Of a stretch of 64,000 bases of DNA, positions 1 through 8,176 are shown in pieces. Source of the DNA: a virus; the IMG/VR virus record IMGVR_UViG_3300042261_001452, positions 22,640 through 86,639 of that record; one strand, 5' to 3'. The notes beneath the pieces were generated by a model. The model made no database searches and was not told the origin of the DNA. It saw only the letters and a list, made by a program, of their open reading frames with translations. Position 1 is the first letter of the stretch; the number at the start of each line of letters is the position of its first letter. A program made the translations under genes and the position numbers.

Positions 1-265
1 GTTTTTCTATTGGAATATCCTTATCTAAGTCTTCTGGCTTGGCATTTGCAACAATTTCAACAGGATTAGTATCTACATAATTGCTAGAAGAGCTTGTGGC
101 AAAGGTAACTAATACGCCAATAGCTATAACATGGAATACTAATGATCCTGCTGGACCCCATAGATGGATTAGAAATTGCCTCCAATGTTTCCTTATATTG
201 TTGAAAAAACTCAGTTTTGGTTCTTCCCATGAAGCCCTTCCACTTTCTAGATCGAAATTTTTCAT
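1..265 (-). CDS. Partial single-pass membrane protein, cut by window edge
   Basis: The reading frame opens at an ATG at 265 behind a strong AGGAGGAG ribosome site and runs off the left end, so 88 residues are visible. A basic N-terminal stretch (around NNIRKHWRQF) is followed by one hydrophobic segment at about residues 35-58 (GPAGSLVFHVIAIGVLVTFA) and then a Ser/Asn-rich, acidic region. This suggests an N-in, C-out membrane anchor. The arrangement resembles the N-terminus of TonB-like or other envelope-spanning anchors, but nothing visible fixes the family. A TATAAT sits about 30 nt upstream of the start. Confidence 0.7.
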   Translation of the reverse strand, partial: MKNFDLESGRASWEEPKLSFFNNIRKHWRQFLIHLWGPAGSLVFHVIAIGVLVTFATSSSSNYVDTNPVEIVANAKPEDLDKDIPIEK

Positions 266-337
266 GATTTTCTCCTCCTAATTGCCATTATATCACAAAA
301 TAGAAGAATATCTTGAAAAAAAATTATTATGAAATAA

Positions 338-802
338 TTATTTTAGAAGTACTTTTCTAAATTTGCAAAACTCATCTAAATGTTCAACTTCATCGCCAAG
401 AATTTTTTCAATTAACATTTCGGTTGCTCTATCATTAGCTTGTTCGCACAAATCTAGGATTTCAGTATATAATTTTATTGCTTTTTTCTCAGCAAGAATA
501 TCTTGTTTTAAAGCTTCGTCAATATCTGAGGTAAAGGGAGCTAATGGTTCAATTTCCGTAGTTGGAGTACCACCCAATGAGCAAATTCTCATACAAAGAG
601 AATGAGCATGCCCATTTTCTTCATCCATATGGGCCTTAAAATGTTCAATTGTATCTACGAATTTCCCTTTGACATTATTATAATGTTGTTGATATTGCAT
701 TGAAGCTTGATATTCGGAGGCTAGGGCTTTATTTAAGAGGTCAACTAGATCAGTATTATTAGTATCATCATCAAAAAGCTTATTTGAATTGGTAAGTGAC
801 AT
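338..802 (-). CDS. Ferritin-like diiron protein (bacterioferritin/Dps superfamily)
   Basis: A 154-residue four-helix protein. The ferroxidase pattern is readable: E30, E62-x-x-H65, E105 and E138-x-x-H141, which is the two-fold E...ExxH set of the ferritin-like superfamily. The length fits bacterioferritin. It would bind and oxidise iron; in a phage this could protect DNA from oxidative damage or withhold iron, but the role is inferred. It starts at ATG 802 behind AGGAGATATAA and its start lies 9 nt from the end of the lysozyme-like gene, so the two are probably co-transcribed. It has none of the MKIFKIA-type leaders seen elsewhere. Confidence 0.85.
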   Translation of the reverse strand: MSLTNSNKLFDDDTNNTDLVDLLNKALASEYQASMQYQQHYNNVKGKFVDTIEHFKAHMDEENGHAHSLCMRICSLGGTPTTEIEPLAPFTSDIDEALKQDILAEKKAIKLYTEILDLCEQANDRATEMLIEKILGDEVEHLDEFCKFRKVLLK

Positions 803-811
803 TTATATCTC

Positions 812-1576
812 CTATCTTATTGAATTTGAAATTCTTATTACGTCATCTGCATATTCTAGTGAATGTTCAGATTTCCAACCATTTGGCCCACCACCTTGAT
901 GCATTGCAATAAGTTGTCTTAAGGTAGGTGCCTTGCCAGTATCTTCCATAAATTCTCTTACCCATTTTGTAAGATATGCTCTAACAACTTTTTTTGCAAT
1001 ATTTGAATTGTGGCGTACTTGATTTACAGTATATTTGGCATTCATTTCTTTATTAGCATCTGTCAAATAACTTTGTTGTATTTGATAATCGCCATAAGAC
1101 CATTTCTTATTTATATCTAATTTTTTAATTCCCTTTTTACCAGTAGTTTCTTTATATGCAATTGCCGAAAGAATTTTATCGCTAAGTAATTCATTTATAA
1201 CTTCTTTGGCAGAGGAATATTCTTTTGCAGATAGCGTAGCTTTAGGGCTTTGTTGAGTTGGAACTTGTTCTTTAGGCTGAAGTTTATTAGAAAGCCAACT
1301 ATCCGGGATTTCAGGAACATTAAATGAGTTATCTGGAGTACGATTATATGCAAGATAGTTTTTTTCTGCTTCTGATAGATTATTCATTTTTCTTTGAATA
1401 TCTTCTTTTTTAACATTCATTTTCTGAGCGGCTTCAAGGGGGGAATAGCCCATCATTACTAAAAGAATTGCAGATAAGATAGCTTTGCTCCAATCTCCAC
1501 CCCCTTCTTTATACCAATCATCACAACTGGCGAGTATGAGATCATCAATTAGTTTATCTGACTTAATATTATGCAT
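812..1576 (-). CDS. Lysozyme-like / SLT transglycosylase-fold protein
   Basis: A 254-residue protein with an uncharacterised N-terminal 110 residues and a C-terminal lysozyme-like domain. The domain shows a catalytic-type Glu in AIAYKETTGKKG, then SYGDYQIQQSY and the late HQGGGPNGW...YADDV segment, an order typical of the goose-type/SLT lysozyme superfamily. It would cleave peptidoglycan, either as a virion-bound lysin or as an endolysin. No signal peptide or transmembrane segment is seen. A candidate promoter element (AAGAAGGGATAT on the minus strand, 1603-1614) lies just upstream. Confidence 0.7.
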   Translation of the reverse strand: MHNIKSDKLIDDLILASCDDWYKEGGGDWSKAILSAILLVMMGYSPLEAAQKMNVKKEDIQRKMNNLSEAEKNYLAYNRTPDNSFNVPEIPDSWLSNKLQPKEQVPTQQSPKATLSAKEYSSAKEVINELLSDKILSAIAYKETTGKKGIKKLDINKKWSYGDYQIQQSYLTDANKEMNAKYTVNQVRHNSNIAKKVVRAYLTKWVREFMEDTGKAPTLRQLIAMHQGGGPNGWKSEHSLEYADDVIRISNSIR

Positions 1577-1602
1577 ATTTTATATTTCTTTTTTTAAAAA
1601 AT

Positions 1603-1614
1603 ATATCCCTTCTT
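1603..1614 (-). promoter_or_regulatory. AGAAGGAWTWT element upstream of lysozyme-like gene
   Basis: The minus strand reads AAGAAGGGATAT about 30 nt before the ATG at 1576. It is one of nine intergenic copies of the AGAAGGAWTWT motif in this window, all oriented with the gene they precede. Confidence 0.4.
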
Positions 1615-1671
1615 ATATTGGGTAGGATTTTTTATAATATTCGTAGAAAAAGATATAAAGGAGAAAAAAAT

Positions 1672-2043
1672 ATGAAACTTACATTTTCTAAGAAAGAATG
1701 GGACTCTTTAGGTGCTTCCAAGATAAAACTAGCTCAAAAAACAGAACAAAAGACAGAACAAAAGACTGAGAAACAACAACCTCAATTACAGCAAGTTGGT
1801 AATACTTATTATGCCAATTATAAACTAGAGAAAGAGACTGGAGATACTGTCATTACGGTAACTGATGAGGTTGGTAGAATTTTTGCAAGTGTAAGAACTG
1901 GCCCTGATGCTAGAGAAAATGCAAGAGATATTATCAGTGATTATGAAATGATGAGAAACATAGATGACTTATTTGGCCTAAAACATTTCCTAGTTCGTTT
2001 TGGCATAATTAGAAGAAAAGATCAGCTCGTCAAGGCAAAATGA
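1672..2043 (+). CDS. Small protein with MKLTFSKKEW leader
   Basis: 123 residues. ATG 1672 is chosen because AAAGGAG lies 7 nt upstream; the frame is open further upstream without a ribosome site. The N-terminus MKLTFSKKEWDSLG belongs to the same family as the MKIKLSK-x-QW leaders at 5770, 51712 and 57322. A KLAQ site and a KTEQ repeat (three copies) follow. The rest (residues 40-123) is unrecognised and may form a small alpha/beta domain. Its stop overlaps the start of the next gene (ATGA), so the two are translationally coupled. The next gene begins with the partner MKIFKI leader. Confidence 0.75.
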   Translation: MKLTFSKKEWDSLGASKIKLAQKTEQKTEQKTEKQQPQLQQVGNTYYANYKLEKETGDTVITVTDEVGRIFASVRTGPDARENARDIISDYEMMRNIDDLFGLKHFLVRFGIIRRKDQLVKAK

Positions 2044-2744
2044 AAATCTTTAAAATATCTCAAAAAGTAACTGAAAAACTATTTGACCTTTATGATGTAG
2101 TATGGAATGCTAATTCTATCGAAGAACTTAAAAATGAATTAGTTAAAAATAATATTAATTTTAATGAGTTAAATCTTAAAGGAAATATTGTGCTTACTAT
2201 TAATCATAATGGTAAGAAACAAGTTATTGATGATAGTCTAAATATAAAAGAAGCAACTGAATGGATTTGGAGCATTTTAGATCATCAGTTAGATCAATAT
2301 ATTGGAGAAGATAACGAAGATTTTAATGAAAAATTTTGGAAAAATGTTTGTACGCCATATGGCAATAATGAACTATATCATGCTACTCGCAGTAAAAATG
2401 TTGACGAAATAAAGGCTCGTGGATTATTAAAGATGAATAAGTCCAGAGGAATTAATAATAAATCAACAGGAAATGCTGTTTTTACAAGTTTAACAGATAC
2501 AGATATTGATTCTTATGGAGAAATTATTATTAAAATAGATATGTGCCAAATGAAGAAAGATGGATACATGCCTGAAGTTAGTATGGAAAAACCAATTGAA
2601 GAGGCAAATTTAAGAAATCAGTTAGCATGGAAAATAGGAATAAAAGAATTTAATGCAATTGATGAATATTCTTCTGAGGGATTATTTGAAACAACTGTTG
2701 TTATTTATGGAAATATACCTCCAAAATATCTTTATTTTGCATAA
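2040..2744 (+). CDS. Predicted ADP-ribosyltransferase-fold protein with MKIFKIS leader
   Basis: 234 residues. It begins MKIFKISQ, the commonest leader in this window. The C-terminal half carries features of the ADP-ribosyltransferase/RNA 2'-phosphotransferase superfamily: ELYHATRSKNVDEIKARGL (H114, with the usual 'YHxT...I...GL' opening strand and helix), a VFTSL strand, and a closing VVIYGNIPPKYL, matching the 'I-G-x-I-PP-x-Y-I' end of such domains. The substrate is unknown. Packaged ADP-ribosyltransferases such as T4 Alt are known to modify host RNA polymerase, which makes a similar job plausible here. It is coupled by ATGA overlap to the preceding small leader gene and meets the next gene end to end. 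Confidence 0.6.
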   Translation: MKIFKISQKVTEKLFDLYDVVWNANSIEELKNELVKNNINFNELNLKGNIVLTINHNGKKQVIDDSLNIKEATEWIWSILDHQLDQYIGEDNEDFNEKFWKNVCTPYGNNELYHATRSKNVDEIKARGLLKMNKSRGINNKSTGNAVFTSLTDTDIDSYGEIIIKIDMCQMKKDGYMPEVSMEKPIEEANLRNQLAWKIGIKEFNAIDEYSSEGLFETTVVIYGNIPPKYLYFA

Positions 2745-2745
2745 T

Positions 2746-3390
2746 TTAGATATTAATTCTTATTCCGCTTTTCCAACCATTATAGGCACTATTCTTATCT
2801 ATTACCATCACAACTTTTTCATTAAAGTCATATTTTTTAATCTTCTTTCTTCCCCACTTCCCATATGTCTCATCAGTTAATTGGAAAAAAGCCTTCCCAT
2901 TTTTATTAACAAATAATCTTACCCCGCCATGATCTAAAACTAGTTTAATTAATTTGTTTGGATGGGAAGATAAATTCGCATGCATCGCAAAAGTATCAAT
3001 GTCTAAAAGAGAAATAAATAAGTCCATATTCTTCTTTGCAATAGTACAATGATTAGGCCCACTAACTAAGATGCCTTTTGAAACTATCCAATAATTGCCT
3101 AATAACTTTTCAGATTTTACTTCCTTATTTACCTCTCCTATAATATCTTGTCCAGTAATCTTTTTCCATAAAAATCTAATGTTTTCAGCAATTATCTTTA
3201 ATTCTCCCAAAGATAAATCATTTTCTACCTGCCTTGGAGTAGGTAAATTATAAATAAGCTTTCTTAATTGCTCTTCTCCCACTTTATAACTCTTGGAATA
3301 TAACTTAAGAGATTCAACGTAGGCTGCTAAATCTTTTGCAGATGGCATCTCCCCATTCTTTATCGCAGCTAAACTTATTATATTATTCAC
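2746..3390 (-). CDS. Conserved-looking phage protein of unknown function
   Basis: 214 residues, not recognised. The start is GTG at 3390, supported by GGAG seven nt upstream; it overlaps the end of the CCA-adding enzyme gene by 8 nt, so the two are one operon. The N-terminal half is helical and charged; the C-terminal half looks alpha/beta (ILVSGPNHCTIAKK, GGVRLFVNKNGKAFFQL). No leader, membrane segment or metal motif is seen. Confidence 0.7.
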   Translation of the reverse strand: MNNIISLAAIKNGEMPSAKDLAAYVESLKLYSKSYKVGEEQLRKLIYNLPTPRQVENDLSLGELKIIAENIRFLWKKITGQDIIGEVNKEVKSEKLLGNYWIVSKGILVSGPNHCTIAKKNMDLFISLLDIDTFAMHANLSSHPNKLIKLVLDHGGVRLFVNKNGKAFFQLTDETYGKWGRKKIKKYDFNEKVVMVIDKNSAYNGWKSGIRINI

Positions 3391-5386
3391 TAATATTCTC
3401 CAATAATTTAGGCTTTATTATTCTCTCCTTTGGAATCATATCAATTACCTTTTGATAATTCTCAGGTGATAAATGATACACCCTAGAGGCAACCTCTTTA
3501 ATAACTTCATCTTTTGTTCCAGTTTCTAACATTAAAAGTAATCCCAAAACAGATGCATTCAATATTATATCAAAGAAATTCTCTTCGGCCTTATTAAATA
3601 ATATCAGTAACGTTTTATTGTTTCTAAGCTTTGGATTTATCAATAATATTTTAAAAAGAAATAAAGCCATATTCTTTACTACATCCTCATCAGCTTCGTA
3701 ATTTTCTAATAGATCTTCTACTATTGTTAAAGCTTCTATTTCTTTATTCTCTTTTAACAGTGTTTTAATAGTAAATATCTTTTTGTTTAATAAATGCTTA
3801 GAACAAATGGTTCCCGAAGGTTTTCTTTTCTTTGTCTGAGCGGTTTTGAATTTACCAAATTTATCTTTAAGCAATAAAATAGCTTCTTCTTTAGTGATAT
3901 CTGGATTATCATCTTTTAAACCTTTTACAAACTCTGTAATTTCATTCATGTGTGGACCGGGCTTAATATTAAGAGCTTGCATGATCTCATTTCCATTAAG
4001 AATAGGCGCAACCTTTTCCTTACTACCAATTGATAAAGAACTTACAGCAGACTCTAATTGTTGTTTTAAATTATTATATTCCGCTATTGTATCCTCACTA
4101 ACGGTTTTATCTTTAGAATATGCATCAGCAGTAGAAAGATTTAAAATATCCATCCATTGAAGAGAGGCTTCTCCCATATTTCTAATAAATTTTCTAAATG
4201 CCTTAGCTCCACTATCGTCCCTTGTAAAGGAATGAAGCTTCATATGATTCTTAACTATATCAGAAACTTCTTTTATATAAGGATCTAATTTTAAAAACTT
4301 TAATATATGCTTAACAATTTCTGCACTCTCATCTTCATGTCCAATATAACTCGTATATCCTTTTTCATGCCCCGGATATTTATCTGTTCCAATCCTTTTT
4401 GTTTGTATTTCTGAATATAATTTCCCTATATCATGAGTTAAAGCCGCTAATATCATTACCACTCTTCTCTCTCCCTCATATTCAGGATGATTTTTTAATA
4501 GATTATTAATTACTTGAAAGGTATGTCCCCATAAAGATAGCTTATGATTAGGATTATTTTGATCCATATCTAAATCAGCCATTTTGCCTTCATATTTAGT
4601 TCCAACTAAAGATTCTTTCAATAGCTCTTGAAGCAATCCAGTATCTTTAAGGAGAGATATACCTATTTCTGAATTTGGATTTTTAAATATCTTTTGTAGC
4701 TCTTGCCCAATTCTTTCTTTAGATATTTTCTTTTTAATATCTTCTATTAATTCAGGATTCTTCATGGCTTCATATGTTTCAGAATGAATTGTAAAGCCAA
4801 GTTGAGAGGCAAATCTTATACATCTAAATATTCTTAATGGATCTTCCTTAAATGTCATTAATGGATCTAATGGAGTCCTGACAGTCTTTGCTATAATATC
4901 TTTTATGCCTTTCCCCGTAAAGTCTTCTACTAAATTAGTATTTAAGTTATAAAAAAGAGAATTCATTGTAAAATCTCTTCTTAAAGCATCTTCTTCTGGA
5001 GTTGCTGCCATAACCTCTGGAACTCTAGAATCATCCTTATAAATCTCTGTTCTCGCTTGAGCAAAATCTACTTCAATAACTTTTCCACTAGAAGGCAATG
5101 GAATATAGGCTTTAGCTGTTGTAATATTTTTTGACTTCTCTGGATTAGATTTAATAATATGAGCAGGATTAGCTGATAAATAATTACTAACTAGATTGGC
5201 TATTTGTTCTCCACTTAAATTATCTACCATAATATCAATGTCAGAAGCTTCTTTCCCTAAAAGCTTATTTCGTATCCATCCTCCAGCAATTCTTAAAGTA
5301 GTATTAGGAGCTTTTTCTCTAATAATTGTTTTTAGAATATTAAAAAGCTCTTTTTCTTCTGAGGTGATATTGATATTTGAATTCAT
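3383..5386 (-). CDS. cca: CCA-adding enzyme / tRNA nucleotidyltransferase with HD domain
   Basis: 667 residues. The head domain shows GGWIRNKLLG (residues 35-44) and D49-I-D51, the metal-binding pair of class II nucleotidyltransferases. RRDFTMNSLFYNL and DPLRIFRCIRFASQLGF follow, then an HD phosphohydrolase domain (LAALTHDIGKLY near residue 315). This domain order matches bacterial CCA-adding enzymes or poly(A) polymerases. It would repair or complete tRNA 3' CCA ends, or tail RNA. After a KFKTAQ site near residue 515 there is a C-terminal extension of about 150 helical residues that is not part of the usual family. The ribosome site is weak. Confidence 0.88.
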   Translation of the reverse strand: MNSNINITSEEKELFNILKTIIREKAPNTTLRIAGGWIRNKLLGKEASDIDIMVDNLSGEQIANLVSNYLSANPAHIIKSNPEKSKNITTAKAYIPLPSSGKVIEVDFAQARTEIYKDDSRVPEVMAATPEEDALRRDFTMNSLFYNLNTNLVEDFTGKGIKDIIAKTVRTPLDPLMTFKEDPLRIFRCIRFASQLGFTIHSETYEAMKNPELIEDIKKKISKERIGQELQKIFKNPNSEIGISLLKDTGLLQELLKESLVGTKYEGKMADLDMDQNNPNHKLSLWGHTFQVINNLLKNHPEYEGERRVVMILAALTHDIGKLYSEIQTKRIGTDKYPGHEKGYTSYIGHEDESAEIVKHILKFLKLDPYIKEVSDIVKNHMKLHSFTRDDSGAKAFRKFIRNMGEASLQWMDILNLSTADAYSKDKTVSEDTIAEYNNLKQQLESAVSSLSIGSKEKVAPILNGNEIMQALNIKPGPHMNEITEFVKGLKDDNPDITKEEAILLLKDKFGKFKTAQTKKRKPSGTICSKHLLNKKIFTIKTLLKENKEIEALTIVEDLLENYEADEDVVKNMALFLFKILLINPKLRNNKTLLILFNKAEENFFDIILNASVLGLLLMLETGTKDEVIKEVASRVYHLSPENYQKVIDMIPKERIIKPKLLENISE

Positions 5387-5392
5387 ATTCTT

Positions 5393-5770
5393 TTAGAATT
5401 TTATTGGCGAATTAGATAAAGCAAAATCCGCTAAATCATCGGGAATAACTTTCGGTTTATGAGGAGAACAATCTTTCCACCCACGCCAAAAAGCTCTCCC
5501 AATTGGAAACTTCTTTATCTCGGGATTCAGCATCATCCATTCTCCTTTTATATGTTCTTCTTTTGATTCCCAACCACGAAAATATGCATCTTCAATTTTT
5601 TGTTTAAAATTAGGATCATTTTTATCAATCTTAGAAGTAACAGATTGTTCTTTTTTTTGTTTAAAATTAGGATCATTTTTATCAGTCTTAGAAGTAACAG
5701 ATTGTTCTTTGAACCAACCTGCCTTTTTACCCATTTCTTCCCACTGACTCTTACTTAGCTTTATTTTCAT
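5393..5770 (-). CDS. Small protein with MKIKLSK-QW leader and internal repeat
   Basis: 125 residues. The first 21 residues (MKIKLSKSQWEEMGKKAGWF) are nearly identical to the leaders at 57322 and 51712. Two tandem copies of a 19-residue unit (EQSVTSKTDKNDPNFKQK) follow, then a Trp-rich domain (YFRGWESKEEH...FWRGWKDCSPH). The repeat is also visible in the DNA at about 5597-5710. The start ATG overlaps the stop of the upstream MRIFRIS gene (ATGA). Function unknown. Confidence 0.75.
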   Translation of the reverse strand: MKIKLSKSQWEEMGKKAGWFKEQSVTSKTDKNDPNFKQKKEQSVTSKIDKNDPNFKQKIEDAYFRGWESKEEHIKGEWMMLNPEIKKFPIGRAFWRGWKDCSPHKPKVIPDDLADFALSNSPIKF

Positions 5771-6003
5771 ATCTTCTCTTCCTTTTTAATTTGTCTTATT
5801 TGAATTTTACCACCACAGTTTTTACATTTTTTAAATCCATATTGATCTTTAATTACTTTAGGATTTACTTCTCCGCAATATTGACAATATCTTTCTATAT
5901 TCTTCTTTAGAAAGTCTTTCAATAATTCACTGGGAGACGTTTCCTCTTCTTGATTATCTTGCGATATTCTAAATATTCTCATATAAAATAATTCAAGAAA
6001 CAT
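5767..6003 (-). CDS. Small zinc-ribbon protein with MRIFRIS leader
   Basis: 78 residues from the ATG at 6003, which has AAAGG 7 nt upstream. A second ATG at 5982 would give exactly MRIFRISQ, matching the leader family, but it has no ribosome site. Either start is possible. A CxxC...CxxC ribbon (CQYCGE and CKNCGG) fills the C-terminal half and is likely to bind zinc. It is coupled to the following MKIKLSK gene. Confidence 0.7.
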   Translation of the reverse strand: MFLELFYMRIFRISQDNQEEETSPSELLKDFLKKNIERYCQYCGEVNPKVIKDQYGFKKCKNCGGKIQIRQIKKEEKI

Positions 6004-6041
6004 TATTTTATTCCTTTAGTTTTATCGCTATTGGCAAATTT

Positions 6042-6254
6042 TTATTCGATAATTGGAATCGCTGGAGTTAGACCATCTTTAAAATTTTTGTTTAAATGTA
6101 TTTCTAACATTTTTTCTTTTATGACTTTAGCATTTTGACCGATATAAAACCAATAGATAAGAGTTAATCTTTTAGGATTTTCACCACATTGATTAACATA
6201 ACTGGATGATTTGGTTAATTCATCAGATGTAATGCTAACTATTGGAGGTATCAT
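6042..6254 (-). CDS. Small hypothetical protein
   Basis: 70 residues, unrecognised. Start supported by GAGGAG upstream of ATG 6254. It begins MIPPIVSITSDELTKSSS and contains a short hydrophobic stretch (LTLIYWFYIG) too short and polar at its edges to be called a membrane span. Confidence 0.5.
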   Translation of the reverse strand: MIPPIVSITSDELTKSSSYVNQCGENPKRLTLIYWFYIGQNAKVIKEKMLEIHLNKNFKDGLTPAIPIIE

Positions 6255-6320
6255 ATTTTACTCCTCAAATGTGGATAAAGATAGATGTTCCTATTTCTTT
6301 CAAAAAATAGAAAAACAAAA

Positions 6321-6342
6321 AAGAGGGTTTTTCAACCCTCTT
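6321..6342 (-). terminator. Rho-independent terminator after major capsid gene
   Basis: Perfect 9-bp stem AAGAGGGTT/AACCCTCTT with a 4-nt loop. On the minus strand it is followed by a T-rich run (TTTTTTGTTTTTC). It lies about 30 nt past the capsid stop codon. Confidence 0.85.
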
Positions 6343-6371
6343 CCTTGTTTAATTTGAAACTTTATTCAATC

Positions 6372-7238
6372 TTAGGAACCAGCAGTAACTGTAATCTTGG
6401 CAACTGCATAGTTGTTGATGATTACAATACCAATATCCTCATAGATTACCCAGCCCAAACGAAGCTTCTTTGGATCGTCAGCGGGAAGTACGGTGATGTC
6501 CTGACGAACAGGGAATGCACCAACGTATTCTGCGGGGGCTAGTAGGAATACTGTATCTGATGGACACTTAGACGATACGTGAATATCGGCTGTGAAAATG
6601 TGACCAAATAGACCAGTTGTAAGAACTTCCTTCTGAGTGGCCTCATCATAAACAGTCTTACCCCAGTTACGAATATCAATGTAACGAAGAGCGTGTGTTA
6701 CGACCTTGCCAACAGTTAGATCATGCTGCTCAATTGTACCGAAAGCTGAATTAAGAGCCTGAACGGTTAGAGCGCCACCAGTAGAAACTACGGTATTAGC
6801 CGCAGTAACAGCAGCGTTAATAGCGTTGAAGATGTTAAGATCTTCTTCCTTCTGGATGGCTTCCTTAGCCTTAATCTGAGCGCGATCTACAATATAGAAA
6901 CGGCGAGCCTTAACTTCCGATAGACGGATGGTGGGGTTCGTAGCAATTTCGAATGTAGGAACTAGGATTTCCTCACCTTCGGTGAATCCATCTGGTACTG
7001 CGCCTCTACGAGAAATTACGAATGCGGTCTGTCTTACGTCCTTCTCATAACGGGCATAAGCGCCTTGTGGTAGTTCATCTACCATTAATAGTTTACGACC
7101 TACTGCTTGGTATTCTAGAGCGCGGCGGATAGGTTCTACCATTGCTTGTGCAAGGGCGACTCTTCCATCGGGTGTCTCTAGAGCCTGTGCAATTAGGGCT
7201 TCTCTCTCTGCATTTACTGCTCTCTTATCAATAGCCAT
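6372..7238 (-). CDS. Major capsid protein (HK97-fold type)
   Basis: 288 residues. The GC content and codon choice are visibly richer than neighbours, the ribosome site is strong (AAAGGAGAAATAAAATG) and a clean terminator follows, all fitting a very highly expressed gene. The sequence pattern fits HK97-fold capsid proteins: an N-terminal helix-rich arm (AEREALIAQALETPDG), a central region with RRFYIVDRAQIKAKEAIQ, and a late VFLLAPAEYVGAFPVRQDITVLPADD...YEDIGIVIINNYAVAKI, the usual P-domain/A-domain ending. It forms the capsid shell. It has no long N-terminal delta domain, so scaffolding is expected to come from the large fusion protein encoded upstream. Confidence 0.8.
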   Translation of the reverse strand: MAIDKRAVNAEREALIAQALETPDGRVALAQAMVEPIRRALEYQAVGRKLLMVDELPQGAYARYEKDVRQTAFVISRRGAVPDGFTEGEEILVPTFEIATNPTIRLSEVKARRFYIVDRAQIKAKEAIQKEEDLNIFNAINAAVTAANTVVSTGGALTVQALNSAFGTIEQHDLTVGKVVTHALRYIDIRNWGKTVYDEATQKEVLTTGLFGHIFTADIHVSSKCPSDTVFLLAPAEYVGAFPVRQDITVLPADDPKKLRLGWVIYEDIGIVIINNYAVAKITVTAGS

Positions 7239-7296
7239 TTTATTTCTCCTTTTTTTGTAACTTATAGGGGTGTTAAGTAGCCTATAAACTTATTTA

Positions 7297-7827
7297 TTAG
7301 ATTAACAACTTAATTTCGATGTAGTTGTTAGCAGTACCACTAGGGGACTGACCAGCAAGAGCTGCATCGCCGTTAATGTTTACGCCGGGAACTCCAGAAG
7401 GATAGCTTCCAGCAGTCTTGGTTAGAACTGCAACAACAGTTGAAGTGCTATGGGTATCTACTGTATCAAGAACGCCATTAACACCATATAGGCGGGCCAT
7501 AATGCTAGCACTTGCTACGTTAGCAGCAAATTGATCTGTAGCAAACTCACCACCGCTATGATATACTGTCATCTTGCCGCTTGCCTTGGTCTCATCATAG
7601 TAATCGGAAGCGCGACCCTGCCAGCCAGAAGAAACTCCGGGCATTGAAGAAACAGAGGTGCTCTTTGAGTCACCAGCTAGACCATATGGCTGAATGTTTG
7701 TGCTGCTCTGTAGAACGACATTGCCGTTTGAATCTAGAGAAACAACTTGACCTTCTAGAATCGAGGTCTGACCTGTAGCAACTGTTTTCTCAGCAGCAAC
7801 TACGAAAAAATTTGGAATTATTGCCAT
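7297..7827 (-). CDS. Probable capsid decoration / minor head protein
   Basis: 176 residues, Ser/Thr/Ala/Gly/Val-rich with a beta-strand look (VVSLDSNGNVVLQSS, YIEIKLLI). Its codon use resembles that of the capsid gene next to it, and its ribosome site is strong (AAGGAGATAAAAAAATG). Position directly upstream of the capsid gene and composition suggest a decoration or capsid-stabilising protein. No specific family is certain. A candidate promoter element lies at 8014-8025. Confidence 0.55.
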   Translation of the reverse strand: MAIIPNFFVVAAEKTVATGQTSILEGQVVSLDSNGNVVLQSSTNIQPYGLAGDSKSTSVSSMPGVSSGWQGRASDYYDETKASGKMTVYHSGGEFATDQFAANVASASIMARLYGVNGVLDTVDTHSTSTVVAVLTKTAGSYPSGVPGVNINGDAALAGQSPSGTANNYIEIKLLI

Positions 7828-8013
7828 TTTTTTATCTCCTTTTAAGATTATGTTTTTTGTACTTTCGTTTACCTATTGGCTGCTCTATTTTCTTTCTCAT
7901 CTATATCAATCAATTTAATTCTTTGTTACCGTCCTTACTGCTCCATTTTTATTCCACTTTATATTCTCAGAGAATTATTGCCAATTTATGTATATTTGTT
8001 CTAAAAATATTAA

Positions 8014-8025
8014 GAAATTCCTTCT
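8014..8025 (-). promoter_or_regulatory. AGAAGGAWTWT element upstream of decoration gene
   Basis: Minus strand AGAAGGAATTTC, preceded by TTTTTTAT, about 190 nt before the decoration gene start. One of nine intergenic copies. Confidence 0.4.
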
Positions 8026-8099
8026 ATAAAAAATAAATATTTCACTAAATGTCAAAACAATCAATTTTATTGGTGTTTTTAATGTTTTTAGAAACAAAA

Positions 8100-8129
8100 A
8101 GGGCTTGGGAATTTTATTTCCCAAGCCCT
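8100..8129 (-). terminator. Rho-independent terminator after protease-scaffold gene
   Basis: Perfect 12-bp stem AGGGCTTGGGAA/TTCCCAAGCCCT with a 6-nt loop, followed on the minus strand by TTTTTG. It lies about 50 nt past the stop codon at 8177. Confidence 0.9.
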
Positions 8130-8176
8130 AATATGTAATTATTGATTATTTTTTTATATTTATTTACTCAATATAT

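Larger units (their letters stand above)
7828..8176. other. Intergenic region between scaffold and decoration genes
   Basis: 349 bases without a gene. It holds the terminator of the protease-scaffold gene (8100-8129), an AGAAGGAATTTC element (8014-8025) and, at 7847-7856, the only TTTTGTACTTT-like element I noticed outside the right-end region. It is the likely promoter region for the decoration and capsid genes. Confidence 0.6.
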